Of a stretch of DNA of 64,000 nucleotides, positions 34,381-42,530 are shown piece after piece. A program made the position numbers and the translations under genes. This stretch comes from Oscillospiraceae bacterium (lineage in GTDB: Bacteria > Bacillota > Clostridia > Oscillospirales > Ruminococcaceae): the NCBI GenBank assembly GCA_017427265.1, contig JAFRTG010000021.1, forward strand, positions 186,001-250,000, written 5' to 3'. Position 1 is the stretch's first letter. Each line of letters begins with the position of its first letter. The notes beneath the pieces were generated by a model that was not told where the DNA came from, made no database searches, and saw only the letters and a list, made by a program, of their open reading frames with translations.

Positions 34381-34886
34381 CAGTCAAACAGTCCTTCCAG
34401 CGGCCGGATCTCAATGCGGTTCTGCTCAAAATCGACGTTCAGAACCACCTGCGGAATCACAGGGACCAGCAGCGTCCGGCCGTCGGGCGCCGCCACCTCA
34501 TAGACGTCATTCGCACCGGTTTGCAGCACATCCTTCAGCGTGCCGTATTCAGCGCCGCTGTCAGCATCCACGACCTGCATCCCGATCAGATCCTGAATGA
34601 AATAGGTGTCGTCATCCAGCTCGACGTCCTCACGGTTCATATAGAGCACGGTGTTCCGGAGCGCATTTGCGGCTTCGGGCGTATCGACACCCTTCAGCTT
34701 CATCAGCACCATGTTCTTCTGTACGGATGCGCGTTCGATCTCGGTCGGGATGTGTTCCTTTCCGCGGTAGAGCAGGTCGAATTCACAGAGGAAGTCGGCG
34801 CTGTCGCACCACGGCTGCACCTTCACAACGCCGCCGAGCCCGTGTACATTGACAATTTTGCCGATTTCAAGAAATTTTTTCTTCAT
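34380..34886 (-). CDS. rimM: Ribosome maturation factor RimM
   Basis: RimM helps to mature the 3' domain of 16S rRNA in the 30S subunit. The 168-residue protein has the N-terminal barrel start LEIGKIVNVHGLGGVVKV and the C-terminal PRC-barrel with IGMQVVDADSGAEYGTLKDVL and VPVIPQVVLNVD. ATG 34886 follows AGAGG. It is translationally coupled to trmD and lies 40 nt after deoB, so the three probably share the deoB promoter. Confidence 0.94.
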   Translation of the reverse strand: MKKKFLEIGKIVNVHGLGGVVKVQPWCDSADFLCEFDLLYRGKEHIPTEIERASVQKNMVLMKLKGVDTPEAANALRNTVLYMNREDVELDDDTYFIQDLIGMQVVDADSGAEYGTLKDVLQTGANDVYEVAAPDGRTLLVPVIPQVVLNVDFEQNRIEIRPLEGLFD

Positions 34887-34926
34887 ATGGAACCTCTTTC
34901 CGGGTATGATAATCTGAGCGGATGCA

Positions 34927-36093
34927 TCATAGGATCTGCTGCAAAAAGCTCTCTCCCGCCAGCGAAGTGGCATCGACGCCGAGCGCTTCGCAGACGGTCT
35001 GTCCGATGTCGGAGAATCCGCGCCGCGTGCCGAGGTTCACCGGTCTGACCGATCTGCCCCACACAATCAGCGGAATGTATTCGCGTGTATGATCCGTGCC
35101 GTGCGCAGCGGGATCGCAGCCGTGGTCTGCCGTCAGAATCAGCAGATCGTCGTCCCGCAGCTGCGGCAGCAGTGCACCGAGCTGCGCATCAAAGGTATTG
35201 AGCGCCTGCGTATAGCCGGGGATATTGCGGCGGTGGCCGTAGGCGCTGTCAAATTCAACCAGATTGACAAAGCAGAGGCCTTCAAAATCGCGCGCAGCGA
35301 TCTGAATGGTCTTGCCCATGCCGTCGTCATTGGAAACGGTACGGTTGCCCTCGGTGATGCCCTGTCCGTTGAAGATATCGCGGATTTTGCCGACCGAGAT
35401 CACCTGCTTGCCCGCCTGTTCGATGAGATCGAGCGCAGTCGGGGCAAACGGCGAGACCGAATAGTCATGCCGGTTTGCGGTGCGCGTAAAGTCGGGATAG
35501 GTACCGACAAATGGTCTTGCGATGATGCGTCCGACGGCGAATTCGCCCTGCATGATTTCGCGTGCCTGCTCGCAGATTTGATAGAGCTCCGGCACGGGAA
35601 TGACGTCCTCATGCGCAGCAATCTGGAGTACGCTGTCAGCGGATGTATAGACGATGAGCGCACCGGTTTCGAGATGCTGTCTGCCGTAATCGCGGATGAC
35701 CTCGGTGCCGGAATAAGGCAGGTTGCAGAGAATCTCGCGGCCGGTTGCTTTTTTCAGGCGGTCGAGTACTTCCTGCGGGAAGCCGTCCGGGTAGGTTTTC
35801 ATGGGGGTATCGGAGATGAGGCCGGCAATCTCCCAGTGGCCGGTTGTGGTGTCCTTTCCGGCGGAGCGCTCAGCGCATTTGCCGTATGCGGCAGCGGGCT
35901 GACCGACGGGCGTACCGCAGCCGATGCCGTCGATGTTGAACAGTCCCATTGCGGTGAGGTTCGGGATATTGAGATTACCGGTTTCGGCGCAGGAGCGAAG
36001 GGTATGGGTACCCTCGTCCCCGAATTTTGCGGCATCGGGGAGCGCGCCGCAGCCGCAGCTGTCCAGCACAATGACGAATACACGTTTGGCCAT
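34927..36093 (-). CDS. deoB: Phosphopentomutase DeoB
   Basis: DeoB interconverts ribose/deoxyribose 1- and 5-phosphates in nucleoside salvage. The 388-residue protein belongs to the alkaline phosphatase superfamily: the N-terminal metal site is VLDSCGCGALPDA, GKDTTTGHWE carries the phosphorylated Thr, and the C-terminal metal site is LTADHGCDP..GTDHTRE. ATG 36093 follows AAAAGGAGG. No other nucleoside catabolic gene lies next to it, and rimM-trmD follow. Its promoter is at 36158-36186. Confidence 0.95.
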   Translation of the reverse strand: MAKRVFVIVLDSCGCGALPDAAKFGDEGTHTLRSCAETGNLNIPNLTAMGLFNIDGIGCGTPVGQPAAAYGKCAERSAGKDTTTGHWEIAGLISDTPMKTYPDGFPQEVLDRLKKATGREILCNLPYSGTEVIRDYGRQHLETGALIVYTSADSVLQIAAHEDVIPVPELYQICEQAREIMQGEFAVGRIIARPFVGTYPDFTRTANRHDYSVSPFAPTALDLIEQAGKQVISVGKIRDIFNGQGITEGNRTVSNDDGMGKTIQIAARDFEGLCFVNLVEFDSAYGHRRNIPGYTQALNTFDAQLGALLPQLRDDDLLILTADHGCDPAAHGTDHTREYIPLIVWGRSVRPVNLGTRRGFSDIGQTVCEALGVDATSLAGESFLQQIL

Positions 36094-36157
36094 AGAAAAT
36101 CCTCCTTTTTTCAGGCCGCGCAGGGATATGCGCAGCGCAGATATTATGCTGTTTTTC

Positions 36158-36186
36158 ATTATAGCACACCCCCCTCAAAAAGTCAA
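36158..36186 (-). promoter_or_regulatory. Sigma-A promoter for deoB-rimM-trmD
   Basis: Minus-strand TTGACT, 17 nt, TATAAT with TGC before it. Confidence 0.85.
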
Positions 36187-36188
36187 CG

Positions 36189-36384
36189 GCGGCGGGCGGC
36201 AGTGCCCGTATCCGATTCCCTTCGGGCGGGCAGTGCCCGCATCCATTTCCCTTCGGGCGGGCGGCAGCGGAGCTTCCCCAATATTATCACCTTCACGGCG
36301 CTGATCGCGCCTTCTGTTCACTCATTTCTCCCAATGTATCGGCTCCCCTGAAAGGGGAGCTGTCTGCGCAGCAGACTGAGGGGG
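36189..36384. repeat. Second locus of the 130-bp GC-rich repeat
   Basis: One near-complete unit preceded by two shortened starts: GGCAGTGCCCG and GGGCAGTGCCCGC palindromes with CCCTTCGGGCGG, then ATTATCACCTTCACG, TTCACTCATTT and CCAATGTATCGGCTCCCCTG shared with 28496-28626. It ends with a GCTCCCCT/AGGGGAGC hairpin and a TGTCTGCGCAGCAGACTGA palindrome. It fills most of the 378-bp gap between deoB and the YdcZ-like gene. Confidence 0.8.
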
Positions 36385-36471
36385 CGTTTCCTCAAAAATA
36401 ATAGGTTTTGGTCGGGCTTTTTTCAAAAAGCTCCGGCGAAGCAGCATTCCCGCTGTCCTGCCGGAGCACGT

Positions 36472-36909
36472 TCATATACAGTAAAATACAACGCCGCCGA
36501 GTGCAGCAGCCAGCGCAAGCAGTTTACGCCACGAAAAAGGTTCCTGCTCTGAGCCGAACCATCCGCCGAGCGCGATGCAGTATGCAGCAATCAGCTGCGA
36601 GACCACGATCACAAGCTCCGCCTTTGCCGTTCCGAGCCTTGCAATGCCGAACACGACCGTTCCGGTAATCAGTGCGCCGAACAGTCCGCCGAGCAGCAGA
36701 TACCGCGGCTGCACCTGCCAGAGCATCTGAAAATCCTCTTTGTTCCCGCCGGTCACGCGGATGACAAAGCAGACGAGTGCGGCGGTCAGCGAGACAAACA
36801 CGCCGGTCGTCCAGAGCCCCGCGGTTTTGGAGACCGCCGTATTGCAGACGCCCTGCACACTCATGAGCACGCCGGAAAGCACCGCCGCAAAAATCCCGAA
36901 CAAAATCAT
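36472..36909 (-). CDS. DMT-superfamily membrane protein (YdcZ/DUF606-like)
   Basis: A 145-residue protein with five hydrophobic helices and the family pattern: FAAVLSGVLMSVQGVCNTAVSK at the start, LGGLFGALITGTVVFGIARLG in the middle and ALGGWFGSEQ near the end. Members are half-size drug/metabolite-transporter proteins that dimerise; the substrate is unknown. The start codon at 36909 lies inside a 15-bp perfect inverted repeat whose loop holds the ribosome site AAAGGAC, which suggests translational control. It is the last gene of the minus-strand run that begins at 42408. Confidence 0.85.
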   Translation of the reverse strand: MILFGIFAAVLSGVLMSVQGVCNTAVSKTAGLWTTGVFVSLTAALVCFVIRVTGGNKEDFQMLWQVQPRYLLLGGLFGALITGTVVFGIARLGTAKAELVIVVSQLIAAYCIALGGWFGSEQEPFSWRKLLALAAALGGVVFYCI

Positions 36910-36948
36910 AGCATCCCGTCCTTTCTGCGGATAGGATGCTATGATTTT
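36902..36948 (-). promoter_or_regulatory. 15-bp perfect inverted repeat covering a start codon
   Basis: AAAATCATAGCATCC (36902-36916) and its exact complement GGATGCTATGATTTT (36934-36948) enclose 17 nt. In the mRNA the distal arm contains the ATG of the YdcZ-like gene and the loop contains AAAGGAC. Confidence 0.75.
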
Positions 36949-36954
36949 CTGTGA

Positions 36955-37392
36955 TTATGCAGTTGTATCGTCAGCAGGCTCAGATTCCCAGAATGCATAG
37001 CCGTAGGATTCGAGCTGTTCCGGCGGCGCCTCGCCTCTTGTATCGACGCAGCGCAGATAGACCGCCTGTTCCATGATGCCGGCCGTGCAGTATTCAATCA
37101 GATAATCCGTTTCCGGCAGACCATCGGCCGCGAAGATCCGTCGATTTTCATCATTCTTCACATAGCCGAGGCATTGGCCGAAATGCGTGCGCTTCTTCTC
37201 AATTCCGAATAAAATATAAGTCCGTCCGTCCCATTCAATCGAACAGAAATCGTCCTCCGGGTCATCCGGATTGACAAAGCTCCCGGTTTCAAACACGACC
37301 GGATTATCCGGCAGTGCAAAGCGGTCTTTGCCGCAGCCCGTCAGGCATACCGCCAAAAGCAGCATTGCAGCTGCCGCAGCCATTTTCTTCAT
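36955..37392 (-). CDS. Small lipoprotein of unknown function
   Basis: A 145-residue protein with a signal peptide and lipobox LTGC. The mature part has short beta-rich segments (FCSIEWDGRTYILFG, ECYCTAG-like region, AVYLRCVDTRG) and no recognised domain. ATG 37392 follows GGAAGGAAG. It lies 40 nt after the DUF2809 gene and 45 nt before the YdcZ-like gene on the same strand. Confidence 0.7.
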   Translation of the reverse strand: MKKMAAAAAMLLLAVCLTGCGKDRFALPDNPVVFETGSFVNPDDPEDDFCSIEWDGRTYILFGIEKKRTHFGQCLGYVKNDENRRIFAADGLPETDYLIEYCTAGIMEQAVYLRCVDTRGEAPPEQLESYGYAFWESEPADDTTA

Positions 37393-37432
37393 GCCATTCT
37401 TCCTTCCGCGATTTTTTGCATCGCTGCCATTG

Positions 37433-37825
37433 TCATTTTCTGCGTCTTGTGATATAATAGAGAAGCAGCTCGCAGATGATACAGGGTACAATCCCGGCGG
37501 CATAGCAGAGCAGATCCTTCACGGAAAAGCCCGTGCCGATCAGAATGCGCAGCAGCCGGTTCGTGATATGCAGCTTATCGCAGAAGCCCCACAGCTGCAG
37601 AAACTCGACCGCAAACGAAAACAGCAGAATTCCGAGCGGCAGAAGCAGACCGTGCGAAGGCTTCTCCGGCAGAACAGCGCGCCAGAGCGCATAGAGCAGC
37701 ATCACGACGAGCACATCGCCGAGGCTGTCGCGCACAAAGCCGTGCGCAAACAGCCCGATCAGCAGCTCGATGCCGAACAGCACCGCTGCCGCAGCCGTCA
37801 TGCCAATGCGAACGCGCTGCTTCAA
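37433..37825 (-). CDS. DUF2809-like membrane protein
   Basis: A 130-residue protein with four membrane segments. The blocks RDSLGDVLVVMLLYALWRA and FAVEFLQLWG..LHITNRLLRILIGTGFSVKDLLCYAAG match the DUF2809/VanZ-like pattern I remember. Function is unknown. Its ATG overlaps the stop of the upstream gene (ATGA), so the two are coupled. Confidence 0.8.
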   Translation of the reverse strand: MKQRVRIGMTAAAAVLFGIELLIGLFAHGFVRDSLGDVLVVMLLYALWRAVLPEKPSHGLLLPLGILLFSFAVEFLQLWGFCDKLHITNRLLRILIGTGFSVKDLLCYAAGIVPCIICELLLYYITRRRK

Positions 37826-38190
37826 GCCGGCGTACCAACGTAAACGGTGACCGTGTTTTCCGGCAAAATCTCATCCGGACAGTCAGCAACCGTTACATCG
37901 TAGACCCCGCAGGCGTCCCCAAGATACAATGCGCTCCAGCCGTCTGCAATCTCAGGCAGCGTACCCGCACCTTCCCGTGCGGTGACCGATGTGATATAGA
38001 TGCGCGGGACGTTCTCATAGTGACACAGATCGTCAACGGTGAGGACGGTGCCCGGCGCAGCATAAACGCTTTCCGCCGGCACGATCTCTCCGCTGATGGG
38101 ATTGACATAACGATTGAATGCGGTCAGTGCAGAAGCGTCAAACAGTATAACGCCTGCTGCGGTAAGTGCGATTGTGTGAATCAGTTTCAT
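37822..38190 (-). CDS. Secreted or membrane-anchored protein of unknown function
   Basis: A 122-residue protein with one N-terminal hydrophobic segment (about 4-24) and a short outer domain with YVNPISGEIVPAESV and PRIYITSVTARE. I know no family. It is coupled to both neighbours by ATGA overlaps. Confidence 0.65.
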   Translation of the reverse strand: MKLIHTIALTAAGVILFDASALTAFNRYVNPISGEIVPAESVYAAPGTVLTVDDLCHYENVPRIYITSVTAREGAGTLPEIADGWSALYLGDACGVYDVTVADCPDEILPENTVTVYVGTPA

Positions 38191-38600
38191 GATGATTTCC
38201 TTTCATTTTTCAGTTTGGTTCTGAGGGAAGCGGCTGCCGCTGCGGAGAGCAGAATCAGCAGCGATACGGGAATGTATACAAAAAACAGACCTGCGATATC
38301 TCCGATTGAGGGGCCGCCGAATTCGCGGACATATGCGGGATTGATTGCCGCAAACACCGTTCCGTAAACATTCAGACGGAACATTCCGAACAGCACCGGC
38401 AGAAACAGAACGGCTGCTGTTACGCTGCGCCGCTTCCGCGATGTTCCGCACGCTGTCTGAAGCAGCAGGATGCAGCCGGTCAGGCTGAGTATCGCTGCTG
38501 CCGCCGACAGACCGATCTGCCCGCCGAAGGCCACAGTGCTGAACAGCCCTGCACAGACGGCGCTGCACGCGCCGCGCAGGATATCTTCTGCCCGTTTCAT
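38187..38600 (-). CDS. Membrane protein of unknown function
   Basis: A 137-residue protein with four membrane segments. Its arrangement (an N-terminal amphipathic start, AVCAGLFSTVAFGGQIGLSAAAA, then a basic turn and FLPVLFGMFRLNVYGTV, and IPVSLLILLSAAAAASL) parallels residues 28-150 of the 441-residue protein encoded just upstream. The two are likely paralogous, the longer one carrying an extra C-terminal part. Function unknown. Confidence 0.65.
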   Translation of the reverse strand: MKRAEDILRGACSAVCAGLFSTVAFGGQIGLSAAAAILSLTGCILLLQTACGTSRKRRSVTAAVLFLPVLFGMFRLNVYGTVFAAINPAYVREFGGPSIGDIAGLFFVYIPVSLLILLSAAAAASLRTKLKNERKSS

Positions 38601-38623
38601 GATGTGCTGCCTCCGTTTCTGTA

Positions 38624-39949
38624 TCAGACTGCTTCTGCATCATCCGGCACGGTGCTTTCGGGGTTCCGTACCGGCAGGCCGTCCGCCGCTTTGTCAATAT
38701 CATTACCGTGCTGTACCCAGATAATCAGCAGATTGGTTTCCTTGTTGATGAGCACATGCGGATAAATCACGGCATGAGATAAATCCTCATGCAGAACGCC
38801 GTTTTCCGTCAGAACCCGGTAGATCCGGTTCGGGAATTTCTGCGTGATCTCCTGGAAGCAGTATACATCTTCGCCGTTTGCATCCGCATAATCCTCCCGC
38901 AGCTCTTCCAGTCTTTCCTCTGAGCATTTCAGATTCAGCTCTCCGGTGTAACCTTTCTCCGCAAGCAGTGCTTCATACTGACGGATGGTTTCATCATCGG
39001 TATGCATGAACAGAAACGCCTGTCTGTGCGGTTCTCCGTCCATGGGATGTGCGGTCGGTTTGGTGCTGAAGAAATAATCATCATGCGCGGCCGGCAGCGA
39101 TGCAGGAAGCAGTGTCCGGTCGCTGTCCATAGCGACTGTTCCCGTCAGATAGGAAAAACGCTTGAGCGGATACAGCAGCGAGTTCTGTCCGATCTTCAGC
39201 TGTGTCACCACGGTGCAGACTGTCAGAAATCCGAACATGCCGGCCATGGCTGCCCGCAGGAGATGTGCCGTCACAGCCGCAATGCATTTTTTGCTCCGGT
39301 TGAGCAGCGGAAGCAGCACGCCGCAGATGATGAACAGCGGCAGAAACAGATAAATGACGAAGTTTTCCACACTTGCCGCAGCAATTCCCGTCAGAATACA
39401 CCCGAACAGACCTGCGGCGGCGTTTGCGGCAGTTTTCTTGCTTTCCGCATGCGATTCCTCCGGTGTCATCCGGTGCCCGGCCGCTTCCTGCTTCCGGGCG
39501 TATTTTCCGGATAACCGGAACGCAAGCAGCATGGTGATGAAGGCCGCCGGAATATAAAGAATGACGAGCATACCGGCATCGACAAGCAGATCCGGACCGC
39601 CGCCCTTCGGACTGAACAGGCGGTATGCAGTGAGGTCAACAAATACGCTCAGCACCAGCATCGGCAGGAACATCCATCCTGCGGCACTGCGGCGGCGCCT
39701 CTGGGATGACACATATTCTGTCCGCAGCATCGCGCAGCAAAGAATCAGTGCCGCGGATACGGCGGCAACGACAATGCCGAGATTCCGGAAGGGAACCGAC
39801 ACGGTGGTTGAGAACGCTGCACAGGCAGCGCAGAGTGTGCCGCGGAAAAAATCCTTCAGACGGCTCTGCCCGCTTTCGGATTCATACGCTGCTTCCGGCA
39901 TTCCGCCGGCCCAGCCTTCCGGATTGACTGTGCTTCTGACTGTGTTCAT
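38624..39949 (-). CDS. Multi-spanning membrane protein with outer C-terminal domain, unknown function
   Basis: A 441-residue protein. Residues 35-150 hold four membrane segments like those of the next gene; residues 175-250 hold three more. The C-terminal half (about 265-440) is soluble, with LLAEKGYTGELNLKCSEERLEELRED and YPHVLINKETNLLIIWVQHGND. I recognise no named domain. It lies 31 nt after the radical SAM gene and 23 nt before its shorter paralogue. Confidence 0.65.
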   Translation of the reverse strand: MNTVRSTVNPEGWAGGMPEAAYESESGQSRLKDFFRGTLCAACAAFSTTVSVPFRNLGIVVAAVSAALILCCAMLRTEYVSSQRRRRSAAGWMFLPMLVLSVFVDLTAYRLFSPKGGGPDLLVDAGMLVILYIPAAFITMLLAFRLSGKYARKQEAAGHRMTPEESHAESKKTAANAAAGLFGCILTGIAAASVENFVIYLFLPLFIICGVLLPLLNRSKKCIAAVTAHLLRAAMAGMFGFLTVCTVVTQLKIGQNSLLYPLKRFSYLTGTVAMDSDRTLLPASLPAAHDDYFFSTKPTAHPMDGEPHRQAFLFMHTDDETIRQYEALLAEKGYTGELNLKCSEERLEELREDYADANGEDVYCFQEITQKFPNRIYRVLTENGVLHEDLSHAVIYPHVLINKETNLLIIWVQHGNDIDKAADGLPVRNPESTVPDDAEAV

Positions 39950-39980
39950 AATCGTTGTATCCTTTTCATTCTGAATTGTT

Positions 39981-41321
39981 TCACATATATCTTGCGACTG
40001 CTGCCGCGAGTCTGCCCATGCGGCGGTATGTCACGCATTTGCAGAGGGAATCCGTGCATCTGCCGTATTTCCGGTAAACCAGATTGAACAGCAGATACGG
40101 AATCCGCTGCGCCTTGCAGCGCGGCAGCCGCCGGAAGATGTTTTTCAGGCTGTAGACCTTTTTGTAGACGCCCAGATAGCCCTGATAAAGCTCCTTTGCC
40201 GTCATGCCGAGCGGCCGGAACACCACATGCGCGGTGTTGTAAAGCGAGAGGTCATGCGAGGTGATGCGCCCGTCCGCCTGCATCCGGTCATAGAGCGCGG
40301 TGCCGGGATAGGGCGTCAGGATGTGCGAGGTCACGGTCTCAATGCGGTTTCTGACGATCCATTCGACTGTTGTGTCAAAGGTCTCCGGCGTATCGCCGTC
40401 GAGCCCGAATACAAAGCTGCCGTTAATCATGATGCCGCGGGCATGGATTGCTTCGATCGCCTGCTCATATTCCTTTGTGCTGTTCTGTACCTTATGGACA
40501 TTCTGCACCGATGCCGGATTGATGCTCTCAAACCCGATGAACAGGCTCCGGCAGCCGCTTTCCCGCATCATGTCGAGCAGTTCGGGATCCTTTGCGGCAT
40601 TGATGGAAACGGCCGCCTGCCATTTCAGCTTCATCGGCATGATGGCCCGGAGCAGCTCCTTGGTGCGCTGCGGGTTGCCGGCGAAATTGTCGTCGATGAA
40701 CATGATGTGCTTTGTGCCCGCCGCACGGATTTCGCGCAGGATATCGGGAATCGGCCGGTTGACGAACTGATGCGATTTTGCGCTGTTATAGCAGAAATCG
40801 CAGCGGAACGGACAGCCGCGGCTGGTATGGATAACGCTGGTGTAGAGGTACTTGCTCCGGTCGATCATATCGTATGCCGGCGAAACGATGTCCTCGCCGC
40901 ACAGCTTTCCGCTGCAGCGGTAGATTTTTTTGAGGCAGCCGTTCTGCGCATCCCGCACGATATCCGGCCATGTTCCCTCTGCTGCGCCGATGCAGAGCAC
41001 ATCGAACGCATCCGCAGGAATCGTTTCATGAGCGGTCGTCACATGAATGCCGCCGGCGACAACAACTGCGCCGTGCTGCCGGAAGCGCTTTGCAATCTGC
41101 ATGGCACGCGGCAGCGTATCGACCGTGACCGAAATACCGACGAGATCCGGTTTGTCATCGTAGCAGACCTGCTCGATATTTTCATTTTCGAGCACTACGC
41201 GGTGTTCGCCGCGCACGATGTTGGCAACGGTCAGCAAGCCGAGCGGCGGCGCCATATGCAGCTTGAGATCCGTGTCCATCGGACGCTTGATCATTTTCGG
41301 CTGAACGAGCTTGATATACAT
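39981..41321 (-). CDS. B12-binding-domain radical SAM enzyme of unknown substrate
   Basis: The 446-residue protein has an N-terminal cobalamin-binding-like Rossmann region (1 to about 140; KLHMAPPLGLLTVANIV, DLVGISVTVDTLP, VVAGGIHVT) and a radical SAM domain with the [4Fe-4S] motif CPFRCDFC. The blocks HIMFIDDNFAGN, GCRSLFIGFES and SFVFGLDGDTPETFD match the BchE/P-methylase-like class. The C terminus has a basic, Cys-containing tail (CTDSLCKC). Such enzymes methylate or rearrange unreactive carbons in lipids, natural products or peptides; the substrate cannot be told. Neighbours are membrane proteins, so a membrane-related substrate is possible. Confidence 0.87.
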   Translation of the reverse strand: MYIKLVQPKMIKRPMDTDLKLHMAPPLGLLTVANIVRGEHRVVLENENIEQVCYDDKPDLVGISVTVDTLPRAMQIAKRFRQHGAVVVAGGIHVTTAHETIPADAFDVLCIGAAEGTWPDIVRDAQNGCLKKIYRCSGKLCGEDIVSPAYDMIDRSKYLYTSVIHTSRGCPFRCDFCYNSAKSHQFVNRPIPDILREIRAAGTKHIMFIDDNFAGNPQRTKELLRAIMPMKLKWQAAVSINAAKDPELLDMMRESGCRSLFIGFESINPASVQNVHKVQNSTKEYEQAIEAIHARGIMINGSFVFGLDGDTPETFDTTVEWIVRNRIETVTSHILTPYPGTALYDRMQADGRITSHDLSLYNTAHVVFRPLGMTAKELYQGYLGVYKKVYSLKNIFRRLPRCKAQRIPYLLFNLVYRKYGRCTDSLCKCVTYRRMGRLAAAVARYM

Positions 41322-41350
41322 AGGACGCCTCCTTTCTGCGGATTCCGCTT

Positions 41351-41695
41351 TCAGAACAGGAGCATCGGAATCACGAACCGAAGAAGATGGAACGCATACA
41401 TCAGGATGCCGACTGTGATGAGCACCTTGTCACCGGAGGTCAGCCCCTTCTTCCTGTTCTGCATTTTCGTCCGGCTGTTGACAGCTGTCTGGAGCTGATT
41501 GAGCTGCCGGTTCATCTGAACGGCCTGCGTTTGCAGCATATTGAGATACTGCTTTGTCTGATCTATCTCGCCGTAGAGCATCTGCAGGCGGCAGTAGGTC
41601 TCGTCTGCCTGCACACAGAGCGGATCCGGCGGCATATACTGCGGCATATAAACGGGCGCCTGCTGCATGAGCATCTGATCGTTCTGCATATACAT
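41351..41695 (-). CDS. Small tail-anchored coiled-coil protein
   Basis: A 114-residue protein with a Met/Gln/Pro-rich N terminus (MYMQNDQMLMQQAPVYM), a coiled-coil stretch (about 35-80; QMLYGEIDQTKQYLNMLQTQ) and one C-terminal membrane segment (about 92-113). ATG 41695 is 8 nt after AGGAGG; a GTG three codons earlier overlaps that site. Function unknown. It lies 29 nt before the radical SAM gene. Confidence 0.65.
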   Translation of the reverse strand: MYMQNDQMLMQQAPVYMPQYMPPDPLCVQADETYCRLQMLYGEIDQTKQYLNMLQTQAVQMNRQLNQLQTAVNSRTKMQNRKKGLTSGDKVLITVGILMYAFHLLRFVIPMLLF

Positions 41696-41728
41696 GGTTC
41701 GCACCTCCTGATTGAAATGAGCTTTCGT

Positions 41729-41938
41729 TTATTCTTCGCGGACGTATTCCAGCACATCGCCGGGCTGACAGTCCAGCTCCCGGCAGATCGCCTCCAGCGT
41801 GGAAAAGCGTACCGCCTTGGCTTTGTTGTTCTTGAGGATGGAGAGATTGGCGGGCGTGATCTCGACGCGCTCAGCCAGCTCGCCGGCGGAGATTTTCCGC
41901 TTTGCCATCATGACATCCAGATTGACGATAATCGGCAT
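41729..41938 (-). CDS. XRE/Cro-family helix-turn-helix regulator (YozG-like)
   Basis: A 69-residue protein made of little more than one helix-turn-helix: MAKRKISAGELAERVEIT is followed by PANLSILKNNKAKAVRFSTL and EAICRELDCQPGDVLEY. Small regulators of this type are commonly paired with DUF2975 membrane proteins, as here, and probably sense through them. It could control the operon in which it lies. Confidence 0.88.
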   Translation of the reverse strand: MPIIVNLDVMMAKRKISAGELAERVEITPANLSILKNNKAKAVRFSTLEAICRELDCQPGDVLEYVREE

Positions 41939-41952
41939 AGTCTCCGCTCCTT

Positions 41953-42408
41953 TCAGATCGTGTAATCGTTTTCTTCGCGCATTTCAACGGCAGCCTCAAG
42001 CATGTTTTTCATCACGCGCAGGATGAGCCCGGCAAATGCAGCGATGAACGCGACAAAGAACGCGAGGAACCGCCAGTACATCAGCACCAGCCAGAGCAGC
42101 GCAACGCCGAAGCAGCACCACGAGATCAGCCGGAAGCAGGCGGCGTTTTCCTTGACGAACACGCGCTGCTTTGCAAAATTTTCGAGCACCCTGAACAGCT
42201 GCCACAGTGCAAAGATGCCGCAGATGTCGCTGAGGTAGAGAATCACGGTCAGCACGGTGCGGATCTTCACCGCATTGTCGGATACTGCATCGTACCATTC
42301 TGCGATCACCGGGATGCAGAACAGCGCCGCAACAGAGAGTATAAGCGATGCAATCGTCAGTACGCGGGAGAAGAAGAGAGATTTGGCTGCAGTCCATTTC
42401 TTGTCCAT
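41953..42408 (-). CDS. DUF2975 membrane protein
   Basis: A 151-residue protein with four membrane segments (about 15-35, 45-70, 95-115, 115-140) and the family patterns LYLSDICGIFALWQLFRVLENFAKQRVFVKENAACFR and RVMKNMLEAAVEMREENDYTI. DUF2975 proteins are nearly always followed by a small XRE regulator. ATG 42408 follows AAAGGAG. It is the first gene after the promoter at 42440-42468. Confidence 0.88.
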   Translation of the reverse strand: MDKKWTAAKSLFFSRVLTIASLILSVAALFCIPVIAEWYDAVSDNAVKIRTVLTVILYLSDICGIFALWQLFRVLENFAKQRVFVKENAACFRLISWCCFGVALLWLVLMYWRFLAFFVAFIAAFAGLILRVMKNMLEAAVEMREENDYTI

Positions 42409-42439
42409 ATGGAACACTCCTTTGTGATTTGTTGATCTT

Positions 42440-42468
42440 AGTATAGCACATAAATTTCTGTTTGTCAA
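42440..42468 (-). promoter_or_regulatory. Sigma-A promoter for the DUF2975-led operon
   Basis: Minus-strand perfect TTGACA, 17 nt, TATACT with TGC before it. This may drive all ten genes down to 36472. Confidence 0.85.
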
Positions 42469-42530
42469 TAGTTTTTTATCGTTTTTCGATATATTTTTCT
42501 CGAAAATCAGAATTTCGCTGAGAGGGAGAT

